Assembly (NCBI RefSeq): GCF_000001735.4
Contig: NC_003074.8
Location: forward strand, 22,389,261 to 22,453,260
Length of the DNA: 64,000 nt
Direction: 5' to 3'
Origin: Arabidopsis thaliana
Lineage: Eukaryota; Streptophyta; Magnoliopsida; Brassicales; Brassicaceae
The notes below the pieces were generated by a model, which saw nothing but the letters and a program-made list of their open reading frames with translations, did not search any database and had not been told where the DNA came from. The translations under genes were made by a program, and so were the position numbers. Of the stretch, positions 11,334-21,235 are shown piece after piece. Numbering within the stretch: the stretch's first letter is position 1; every line of letters begins with the position of its first letter.

Positions 11334-13148
11334 AGCGAGCTTCTCACCGTCGAGCCTCTCGATCTTCAATTCCCTTGTAAGCTTTATTCATAACTCTTTC
11401 AATATTTCGCATGTCTTATTGCCCCAGATCTATGTGTTAAGCTTCTTCTCTGATTTGATGTAGTTGAATTGAAGAAGCAGATCTCTTGCTCTCTCTATTT
11501 GACGAACAAGACCGACAATAATGTTGCCTTTAAGGTTATAATTCTCTTATTTAGCCTTATCAATTTTGGAATCGAGAAAAATTGTTTCGTGTTTCTGAGG
11601 CTTCTCGTGATGATTTAGGTTAAGACGACGAATCCGAAAAAGTATTGTGTTAGGCCTAATACTGGAGTTGTTCTCCCGAGGTCTACTTGCGAAGTTCTTG
11701 GTCTGTTCTCGATTTGTGTTTTTTTTTGTTAATTTCGATTTGCTAAATTGGTTATTGGATTAGGGAATTTGATGAATTCTTAATGTCTGGTTTGATATAG
11801 TGACCATGCAAGCTCAAAAGGAAGCTCCTTCCGATATGCAGTGCAAGGACAAGTTTCTGCTTCAAGGTGTGATAGCTAGTCCTGGTGTCACAGCCAAGGA
11901 AGTTACTCCTGAGATGGTATATTATTATATGGATGGTTACAGTTTTCATATGGATGGTTACAGTTTGGTGTTGGTTTTACTTAAAAGCAGTATTTTTCTT
12001 GTTTCTTGTAATGAAATTTTGCAGTTTAGCAAAGAGGCTGGACATCGAGTTGAGGAAACTAAACTGAGAGTTACTTATGTTGCTCCACCACGACCACCAT
12101 CACCGGTTCACGAAGGATCTGAAGAGGGTTCTTCACCCAGGGCTTCTGTCTCAGATAATGGACATGGTTCTGAATTTTCGGTTAGTACATGTTAACTTAA
12201 GTTTAGATTTCAGTTTCTCTGGTAGACATATTTATATGTAGATTTTCATGTTTAATTTTAGTTTGAGAGATTTATCGTGGACAACAAGGCTGGACATCAA
12301 GAAAACACATCTGAGGTATTTTTCACAATTCTTCCAAGTTTGTCACCGTCAAAACCATGTGACATCATCTTTTGCTTTTGCTCTGTTTAAAACTGATTTT
12401 TGGAGGTAGCTTTACTGGAAAGTTGCCTTTTAGGCTGATTTACTAGGTTGAGAATCTTTCTTTATGTTGATTACTTAAAAGGTTCACTACATTTTTAGAA
12501 GCCTGTCCAGTGCTCAAGCCGTCCATTAATTGTCTTTTTGTGCACCAAATCCTCGTAGATGTTATTTTGACACAGTTACCACTTACTATACACTATTTTG
12601 CTTCAGTCATTCTACATTATTTCTATTACCGCTGAATTTTGTATGATTTCAGGCGAGGGCACTCATTACCAAGCTAACCGAAGAAAAACAGTCTGCCATT
12701 CAACTGAACAACAGACTTCAAAGAGAACTGGTAAAACAACTCTCACTTGGATCCTTTATTATCTCTGAATCTCCTCCATGCTCTTGTTACTTTGATGATT
12801 AGCAATCTGTAGCGTTTGTAGTGTTTTTCCATGGTTTTGAGAAGGTATGCTTAAAGTCATCATTTGTTTTTGTGAAGAGATGCTTTAACTTATCTTTTGC
12901 ATTGGCTTCTGTTTCCATGGTTGACTTATCTCACCATACCATTAATCAAAACCAGTCTTGTATGAATATTCCACAAGCTTAGTTTAGAATCTTGAGATTG
13001 TTTATCTGACAAAGATTTTGGTTTGATGTGGCAGGATCAGTTAAGGCGTGAAAGCAAAAAGAGCCAAAGTGGTGGTATCCCATTCATGTACGTTCTTTTG
13101 GTCGGACTCATCGGTCTAATTTTGGGATACATTATGAAGAGGACATAA
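11277..13148 (+). CDS. VAP27-1: Vesicle-associated protein VAP27-1 (VAMP-associated, MSP domain, ER tail anchor)
   Basis: Eight exons close in frame: 11277-11376, 11464-11534, 11619-11700, 11801-11916, 12025-12180, 12262-12315, 12653-12730, 13035-13148 (256 aa). The order is a major sperm protein domain (about 20-140, with LDLQFPF, SLYLTNKT and KTTNPKKYCVRPN), a low-complexity Pro/Ser linker, a coiled coil (about 185-230) and a C-terminal transmembrane helix (VLLVGLIGLILGYIM) ending MKRT. VAPs sit in the ER membrane and bind FFAT-type peptides; VAP27-1 marks ER-plasma membrane contact sites with NET3C. Oddity: the N-terminus comprises an eight-residue MSNxDLIG unit repeated twice plus a partial third, giving three in-frame ATGs. 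The first is taken as start. Confidence 0.95.
11927..11966 (+). repeat. Short tandem duplication in VAP27-1 intron 4
   Basis: ATATGGATGGTTACAGTTT is present twice in tandem with a 2-base spacer inside the intron between exons 4 and 5. It does not alter splice sites. Confidence 0.7.
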
Positions 13149-14185
13149 ACCACCCACCTTGAAATTAATCCCTCACCCGCCACGAAGGAAAAAAAAAAGA
13201 CTTTTAACTCTTTTCAGTCGGACATTTTTTTCTCTTCTGTATTTGTCAATTTCGCCTTAAAAAGGTGTCCTAGAAGATTTGTGTTTCGTAACTCAGTTTG
13301 CTATGTTTTTTTCAACTTTTGTAATCCAAATGACTTTGCGTTGGTTCTTTCTCCACTAATTCTCTTATATTTCTTAACTTCATTTTCCATCTCAAACCTT
13401 CCTCCGTGTCTGCATTAGTCAGTGTATGTATATGTTTGTTCCAAATGCTTTTCTCTTCCTTTACCACATAATTTCTTACATCAATATTGAACAGAGATGA
13501 ACTACAACGGCAATGTTTCATGCTTATGTTTTTTACTGATGAGGAAAGAAAGAGCTAAATCATGTGCAACTTTTAGTATCTTCTTCTAGTTTCCATCTAA
13601 GAACCATGGACTTGGACAACGAATAGACCAACAAGACTCGGTTCTCCATTACCCTGTTGCATCTTCTTGGTTTACTATTCATTTGTCCTAGTCTGGTCCA
13701 TACACCCGACGTGCTACACAAATAAAACTTGAAGCAAAGAAAGATACTAAATGGGAGAAACTACAAGAGAAAAGAGCGAGAAATAGAAACTACCTGGATC
13801 AGATAGCAGCGCTAAGAAGAAGAAATTTTGGAGAATTGATCAAAGATTATAGATAAAACAAATTTACGTTTTTATATGTGTTGAGAGTATAACGATGAGA
13901 CTATTTCTCTCTGTTTCTTGTTTCTCTGGTTTGTTTATGATGATGATCGATGATACTAAAACGATGAGAGTACATCTATATTTTTATTTTCGTTTCAAAA
14001 AGTGATTCAAAGACTGATCAAACAAACAATGTCTTTTGTCTCTTTAGTGACCGAAGAAACCTTAAAACAGACATGAGATAGAGAAAGCAGTTTCTTTCCA
14101 CCTTTGTATCATTTTTACACTTTTATTGCTCGGCTTTTCAACACTTGTAAGCTTGTATCTCTGTCTTGCATATTTTAGATCTTCT
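13149..14185. other. Intergenic between convergent VAP27-1 and the PRP31 pseudogene
   Basis: Contains the VAP27-1 3' UTR. No coding signal or RNA gene that I recognise. Confidence 0.5.
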
Positions 14186-15601
14186 TCAGCTTCGAGAAGG
14201 TTCCTGACTCTGAGAAGTGCTTTGAGCCCCACTTCCTAATCCTAAAGCTTGCTGAGGATTGCACAACTCTATTCCCTGCATAGAAGTGAAAGCCAAGCTT
14301 GATGTCAAACCAGAGGTAGTTGCACCACCCGCATACTGCCTTTCTTTAAGCTTTTTGGCGACCTTGGCATTAATTTTAAGCTTGCTCTGAACACTGGATA
14401 CTCGCAGCCTCTTGCTTCCTGCCTGTCCAAGCATTCCATAACCTTCTCCTAGTCCATCACCGAGGGAGCTCTCTTCAGGTGTACCAAAGGCCGTCCTGTT
14501 GGCCAGCTTCCTCATATCTGTTACTTGATACCTTGCTTTCAGTTTTCTTAGACGGCGACCACCCCTTCTTTTCTTCGGCTCAGAATGAGGAATAGGAAGT
14601 GGCTTAGGCTGCCTTGCAGGAGGAGGTTCTTGCCACTTGTCAATCTTCTTACGGATCTCCTCCCTGAAAGCTTTTCCACTTATCCCTAACGGATCCTCTC
14701 TAGTAGCATCAACTCTAGCTGCCAAAGTTGATTTTGCAGCCACGAGCCTGCCAGCGCGAGCCTCAAGTCCAGGAGGCGTGCTTTGGAAAATCTCTGTCTG
14801 CTCCAGATAACCCACACGGGACTGAGACGTTGCAGAAGAAAACCCAACAAGGTTCTTCCTCTTGTGGCCAAGAACTTGAACATTACAGGCAGGCATTTTA
14901 GCAAGTGCTGACAAACCTCCAGCTGTCCCCATGAGTTTGGCTGCAACAGCACTCCCAACAATGGCGGAAAGATTAGGAGCAATAGAACCCATCTTACTTT
15001 CAACAAACTCAAGGACCTTCTTTCTTGCGGAATCAAGATCTAAATCCCGATCACAAGCCTCTAACACCTTTTGCTAAACATCCTCTGGCAGTGCACTCCC
15101 TTTCGTAGTTGAAGCAGTAACTGAAATAGCCATGATAATAGCTGGAGTAAGATCAAGGCCAGCAAAATCAACAAGAGTCAAATCCGTCTCATTGCCAATC
15201 TTCTTGACAACACATGCATAGTCAATAGGGTGATGAACCAACGACTCAAGCTCTTGAAACCTAAGCTTGTACTTTTCTTTGATAAAGTTGTGGACAATAA
15301 CGATTTCATCCTCAATATCAACCGAAAGCTTATTACAATCCACAATAAGCTTATACTCATGATCATCAGAATCTTTCCCAAGAGCCTCCTCTACTTTGTG
15401 CATAATATCATCATATCTCTGAGTCTTCTGAAGCTTAGAAACACTATCGAGATCATCATAGTTAAGTGTCTCTAAATCCGCCATATCCATATCCACATCT
15501 TCTTCCTCCTTTCCAACATCACCATGATTCTCGTCCAATTCTGCTTCATTCTCAGATAACTCGTCAAGGTCAGCAAGGAAAGAATCTTCAAGAGTTGCCA
15601 T
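14186..15601 (-). pseudogene. PRP31-like U4/U6 snRNP protein gene, nearly intact pseudogene
   Basis: The minus-strand frame from 15601 encodes an acidic N-terminus, the NOSIC/Nop region and the C-terminal PRP31 region (GGRRLRKLK, TPEESSLGDGLGEGYGMLGQ) with no introns. The frame is interrupted by one TAG at 15074-15076 (after ...LPEDV) and resumes in phase as QKVLEACDR for a further 293 codons. At the 3' end the frame stops at 14186, while the adjacent frame still encodes SESGTFSKLKKI, the expected tail, so a short deletion near 14210-14217 is likely. PRP31 is needed for tri-snRNP assembly; the functional Arabidopsis gene is, from memory, EMB1220 on chromosome 1. The uninterrupted open reading frame apart from these two lesions suggests recent inactivation, or a truncated N-terminal product. 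Confidence 0.85.
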
Positions 15602-17276
15602 ATCTTTCTACTTGGAACACAAACGCTTCAGTGATTCTCTTGACGAATCCAAATGAGAAATCAATCGATTAGATTCGAGAAGATAATTGAAGAGCAGCGA
15701 CCGACTACTATTTATAAACTCTCTCATGTGTTTAGGTTTCAAGTTTCCTTTTTTCACATGTGTTTGGGATTCAAATTTCCTTTAAACAAAAAAAGTTAAC
15801 TCGTGTTAATTTCCTTTTTTCACTTGTCGGTTTATTTGACAACTACTAAACCATCAAAAACTAATTAAACAAATTTAAATTTTAGTTACTTAACCGTCAC
15901 GTAGCATCCTCTGTTCGCCATTTATTGAATTCTAGTTTCTCCGCGTAAAGGATTTGATTGTGGTTGTAACTTTTTTTCTTTGTAGATAGTGTTAGGCTTT
16001 GATCATCTTCTTTAATGGGCGTATAGAACGTAAGTGTAATAATAGTTTTTGTTCATTGTTTTCTTCTGCAATTTTCTCAAGCATTCATTATCACATCATG
16101 AAGAGAGGATTAATTGATGACTCATATCATTAAGAATGAAATGATCAGATATTTTTCAAGTACTTCAACTAATTAATGCTGATTTACATAGATACTATAT
16201 CGCCTCTACTTCTGATCACTAAAGATCAGAAGACCAAAAAGAAGCAAAGTTTAAATCTTTTTCTTAGATATTAAGCTTTCATAAGATTAGAATTTAGAAA
16301 CCATTGAGACAAGACCAACAAGAGTTTGTGAGTACCGCTGTCAATGTTCTCGTGGGAATTAGATTGCAAGGAAGAGCAGAGTCTGTTGAATCACCTTCAA
16401 GATCATTTGAACATGGAGAAGACTCTGAGCCATGGATCGCCACAGTAACCTCTTTCCCTCCACAGGAATTTGTTGAGCTCTTTAAAAGTGCAAAGGATGT
16501 AGACGTTGTCCTCGAGCAAGGGCTTTGACTAGTAGTTGATTCATCTAATAGAGCAATATTTCTGAAAGCAATTCACCAATCTCATACATTTTCCCTCTAA
16601 CATGAACAATTGGTAAATTTGCATATTACTCCAAGACAAGTTTCAAGGTTATAAGGTTCCACATAAGTCACAGTGCTCAAAAGTTGCTTGTCCTTGAGAA
16701 TCTGTTCAACTCGAAGACTAACAAAGATCCCAAAATCTACTGATCAAAAGTTGCTTGCCCTTTGGGGTCTTCGCTCTTTTATGCCCTACCACAGTCTCCA
16801 TCCGATTCCTCTGTTTCTTCCTCTGATACTAAGATGTAAGATGCAAACTTCTTCACTCCTGTAGGACTAACACCATCCACATTGTGAAGACCTTGAGGAA
16901 CGCTTAAAACACACATGAAGAACAAGACAATCCTTTATCCAAGGAACAAACAAAACAATATGCCACTTGACACTCAGGTCAGCTTCCAGTTCCACGTAAG
17001 ACCTTCCTTTGCAGCCAGAGACTTTCGGGCAATAACAAAGAAGGAGAGTTATCAACGCGCTAACAGGGGCGCGTGGGTTTCAGATCCTCTCTCGTCGTAC
17101 CACCAAGGTCCACCATTAGCATCTCCACCGTACAAAACGTATAAGCTCCGATTAGATTCACCGAATCACACAATCTTCAAAATCTCTTCCTTCCATGATT
17201 CCGTTATCGTAAAGATTTGTCCTTTATCCAAATTTTAGGATTTTGAATTCTTCTTCTTTCCGATTACCGGATTCCA
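15602..17276. other. Intergenic with a possible decayed coding segment; CDS5 leader at the end
   Basis: 15602-16290 shows nothing coding. 16296-17055 has above-background GC and short open frames on both strands (for example a + frame of 74 codons at 16304-16528 and minus-strand pieces around 16870-17055), interrupted by stops. I could not match it to a family. About 17060-17276 is probably the promoter and 5' UTR of the downstream gene. Confidence 0.35.
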
Positions 17277-18979
17277 ATGGCGCCTTTTGTTGAAGTCTGT
17301 AGGTATAAGCCATTACCGCTTTCATTGAGCTCTCTCTGTACATGCCCTTGCCGTTCCTCTCCAAGGAAATATCTAATTCTTCCTCAATTCTCTGAAAAGT
17401 ACCCGAAACCATTGTTGTCTCATTCTCGCTTTACTCCGATTTCTGTTAACCGGAGAGTTATCACGGCCGTTGCTCGAGCTGAATCAAATCAAATTGGTGA
17501 CGATGCCAACTCAAAGGAGGTAACTTTACTCCTCTTTCTCTTGATGTGTTAGCTTAGTAGTACGAATAATCGTTCTTGTGGATTGCTATGTGATGCTGAG
17601 AAACTTATCATGGCATTGCTGTAACTATTGTCTGTTTAGGAACACAACATAGATCAAGAATTGCAAAATGTTGAAGAAGATTCGAGTTTAGATGATCAGA
17701 AGCAAAAATCTAGAAGCCAGTTTAAGAAAAGAGTAACTTTCGGTCTAGGAATTGGATTGTCTGTAGGAGGTATTGTATTAGCTGGAGGATGGGTATTCAC
17801 AGTAGCAGTAGCAGCTGCGGTTCTTCTAAGTGCCCGGGAATATTTCGAGCTGGTGAGAAGTAAAGGAATTGCTCAAGGAATGACACCTCCTCCACGATAT
17901 CTTTCTAGAGTCTGCTCCATTATCTGTGCTCTTATGCCCATACTTACATTGTGAGTAGTTTCAGTCAGTAAACACCGCAAAAGCCTGTGATCTTTTCTCT
18001 TGTTCTGAATAAAGGTTTTATCTTTTTTGTAGGTATTTTGGTCATATAGATATCTCGATAACTTCAGCGGCGTTTGTTGTTGCAATGGCATTGTTGTTAC
18101 AGAGAGGAAACCCGCGTTTTTCTCAGCTGAGTAGTACGATGTTTGGCCTGTTTTACTGTGGATATCTTCCTTGTTTCTGGGTTAAGCTACGTTGTGGTCT
18201 TACTGCTCCAGTTCTAAACACCGGCAAGCACTCCCTTATTATTATCTTTCCTAGCTTTGATCCGTAAAGTAATCAAAGCCAAGTCTCCTGAGCAGTTTAA
18301 TTACTTATAGGAATTGGGAGAAGCTGGCCTACTATCCTCGGCGGCCAAGCACATTGGACAGTTGGACTTGTTGCTATATTGATTTCTTTCTGTGGTATAA
18401 TTGCCTCAGACACGTTTGCTTTTCTTGGTGGCAAGGTATGTATCTTTTCAGGGCATGCATATAGTCTCGCAAGAACTTCTCCTGGCTGAAGTTAATCAAC
18501 TAATGTTGCAGGCATTTGGTAGAACTCCTCTTATTAGCATTAGTCCAAAGAAGACATGGGAAGGAGCTTTTGCAGGACTTGTTGGTTGTATTTCCATTAC
18601 CATTTTACTCTCCAAATCGTTGTCCTGGCCTCAATCTCTTGTCAGGTACTCAAATCCTATAGAATTCCTGGAGTCTATTATGTCTTTATTCTGACTGGTT
18701 CGATTTAAACAGCACCATAGCTTTTGGAGTTCTTAACTTCTTCGGATCGGTCTTTGGTGACTTAACTGAGTCAATGATCAAACGTGATGCGGGTGTCAAA
18801 GACTCCGGCTCACTCATCCCTGGACACGGTAATGACACGTCAAACCAGACCGGAATTTGTCTATCATTGCCTCTCTAACCGAGTCCTCTGTAATTGCAGG
18901 TGGCATATTGGACAGAGTTGATAGTTACATTTTCACTGGTGCATTAGCCTACTCGTTCGTAAGACTTCATGGAGTTTGA
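17277..18979 (+). CDS. CDS5: Plastid phosphatidate cytidylyltransferase (CDP-diacylglycerol synthase 5-like)
   Basis: Seven exons: 17277-17519, 17640-17950, 18033-18223, 18311-18435, 18512-18645, 18713-18828, 18900-18979 (399 aa). The enzyme joins CTP and phosphatidic acid to CDP-diacylglycerol, the precursor of phosphatidylglycerol in plastids. Residues 1-60 resemble a transit peptide. Some six to eight hydrophobic helices follow. Residues 355-381 match the complete CDS signature, with S-x-x-KR-x4-KD-x-G, then HGG, then DR-x-D. Intron 3 begins GC (CACCG|GCAAGC at 18224), because only this donor keeps phase with the acceptor at 18310; it is a GC-AG intron. From memory, Arabidopsis has two redundant plastid copies (CDS4, CDS5) needed for thylakoid formation. 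Confidence 0.94.
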
Positions 18980-20507
18980 TTGTATTGCTGTATCCCAAGA
19001 AAACATATAGCTTCAAGAAGAAACTGACAAAGTTTTCCCCTCGCAAGAGTGAAGTTCAAAGCAACATATAGCAATGATGGTGAAATGGCTGCAGATTTTC
19101 TGAGATTGGTCTGTTCTGTTGTTTGATTGAACCGGTATGCAATTTTTGGTTAAATGCGAGTAAACTGGTTCGTTAGGCGAATTCTCGGACCGTTGGTCTG
19201 TCTTGCCTGACCGGTAATGGAACGGCGGCGTTTGGTAATTGATTTAGAGATTCATTCTTGATTTACTTTCCAAAATAATTTCCTCCTGTTTTCCAGATAA
19301 TGGATTAAAGGAAAAAGGCCTAAAATCATGTGGGGATGTTAATGAAAGCGTTGTTCCCAAGCAGACTTTTTAGAGTGCAATTATAAAAAAAATCTGAAAT
19401 GAAAAAAGGAAACTATGTAAATGAATAATCAAATATCAATGATACTAATAAAGAGGCGAAAATTAAGAAATGATTGGGAAGAGGAAAGACATGGGTGGAT
19501 TTTGTTATCCAATACAATAAACAAATGTTATACTTTCACAATTTCACTGCAGAATCTTACTAAAGTGGTTGATTAATAAGTAATAAAGTGGTCGTATTAT
19601 GATAATATCAAATCTAAGCAGCAATTCTGCGAGGACCATGTGATTGATTACACGGACAAAACTCGTATTACGCAATCTCTTTACTATACTAAAAAGGTAA
19701 AAAGTCTTTAAACACAAGTTATCTCATCGTTTACAACATTAACCCCAAAACACAAGTTAATACATAGTTTAGTAATATGAAGTTTGTTTACCATTAGCTT
19801 AAATTTTTAGTAGACCTAATTAACACATGGTAAATTGTATGTCTCTAACAAACATTTCAAGGAAAATGATAAAATATACTCCATAATAAAGGTAAAGGAA
19901 ACATATTTCAATATGCAGAAAAATAAAAAAGGAAAAAGTAAGAATAACATAAGGAAATTATATATATATTATCTGATTGGTTAACATTACACTCAAACAT
20001 ATTAAAACATGATATTATCTAAATTAAAAAGCTAAAAAGAAAATTATTCCCTGAAATATCATTTTTTTAATAATAATTTTTAGAAAACTATGTTTCCATG
20101 TACTGTGGGATATAGAGAACACAAAACAATTGTTTGAGGTACACTCACCTCCACATTTTTATATGGGGACACTGTGAGTAAAAATGACAGTTTTTGCTTC
20201 GTAAATATGTGTAGGACTCGTTACAAGGCAAATACTTGCTAATTAGTATTTGTGACCTGTTTTGACCCGTACAAGTAATTGAAATTTAGGTTTGATATTT
20301 TATTTGCCTGCTCTGTGTGTTAAGGTGTATGAAATTGTTAGTCGGGATCGTTGTACAAATATGATTTATAAATGATGTTTATTTACTGTTGTGGTTTTGA
20401 ACTCTATTTTGATGAGCTTTCTCCACTGTTTAAGATTATGTTGATTCACTTTCACAAACGCATACAATAATCATTTACATCTTTTTGTTTTGTTTTTAAA
20501 GTTAGGT
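18980..20507. other. Intergenic, includes the left copy of a HAM2-flank duplication
   Basis: CDS5 3' UTR, then AT-rich DNA. The 19902-20060 block is a diverged copy of 21059-21222. From 20061 onward the sequence belongs to the insert that lies between the two copies. Confidence 0.6.
19902..20060 (+). repeat. Direct repeat, left copy (duplicate of the HAM2 3' flank)
   Basis: Aligns over about 160 bp with 21059-21222 by eye at roughly 85 percent identity. Shared landmarks in order are TATGCAGAAA, TAACATAAGGA, a TATATATAT run, TGATTGGTTAACAT, TCAAACATATTAAAAC, AAAGCTA and AAAGAAAATTA. Confidence 0.85.
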
Positions 20508-20777
20508 ATGAGAGTAAACACGACATCGCCGGATGATTTGCCAGCACAAGCCAATATCATCACATCCAATTTCCAAACTCCTTGCAACATCATGGTCATC
20601 ACGGGGGACATCGATTTCAAAAGACCGATCCGGTTATTAAGAGCTTGTGGAATTACTATCTTCATGGAAAAACTTCCAAAATGCAAGACTAAACTTATAA
20701 ACGCTGCTACTGCCAAAGACCCTCCTGGTTACCCTCTTGGTTACACGTTCGAATTCCAAGACATTTTGAGGATCTGA
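20508..20777 (+). pseudogene. NYN/limkain-type nuclease domain fragment
   Basis: An 89-codon open frame from the ATG at 20508. It contains DDLPAQANIITSNF, then TPCNIMVITGDIDFKRPIRLLRACG. The pattern of a PxNIMxIxGDxDFxxxxxxLRxxG strand-loop-helix is that of the C-terminal half of NYN (PIN-like) domains in the Arabidopsis 'putative endonuclease or glycosyl hydrolase' family. The N-terminal half of the domain, with its first catalytic aspartates, is absent, so this is probably a dispersed gene fragment. It has no clear promoter or partner exon nearby. It lies within a ~1 kb insert flanked by a direct repeat of the HAM2 3' flank. A small expressed protein cannot be excluded. Confidence 0.55.
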
Positions 20778-21058
20778 TTGAGTTTTTTTGCATTGGTTTA
20801 GAGCTTTCTCCACAAATCTCTTATTTATCAGTGTTCGTTTGTTAGATTAAGGTTAAGGATTACTACTATGCTTAGTATTTGAATAAAGAACTACGAATTT
20901 AGTATAGTCGACCTTCCAAGAGAAAAATGAAATTTGTGTAAGGCAGCTTAAGTTTTAGTTTTTTTTTTTTTTTTTTGAGAAACCTCTTAATCTTTAGTAC
21001 CTATAACATATTACATGTCAAATCTTCTGTCTCTTAAAAAATGAAGTATTAAAGGATC

Positions 21059-21222
21059 CATATCTCAGTATGCAGAAATATAAAAAGGAAAAAAAAGAAA
21101 GACTAACATAAGGAGATTATATATATATCATTTGATTGGTTAACATCACAATCAAACATATTAAAACGTGATCTAACCCAAATTGAAAAGCTACAAAAAG
21201 AAAATTAAACCGTGAAAATATC
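21059..21222 (+). repeat. Direct repeat, right copy (in HAM2 3' UTR)
   Basis: Partner of 19902-20060. It ends 13 bp short of the HAM2 stop codon at 21236-21238 (minus strand), so this copy is part of the HAM2 3' untranslated region. Confidence 0.85.
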
Positions 21223-21235
21223 CTCCTTTTTCGTC

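Noticed and set aside
11800-12195. 131-codon frame in the VAP27-1 region
   Set aside because: It is exon 4, read through intron 4 into exon 5; the splice sites and paralogous protein show the intron is removed.
15067-15082. Programmed stop-codon readthrough at the PRP31-like TAG
   Set aside because: TAG-CAA partly resembles the leaky context, but the following codon is AAG and not the YYA type, and a second lesion exists at the 3' end; pseudogene is simpler.
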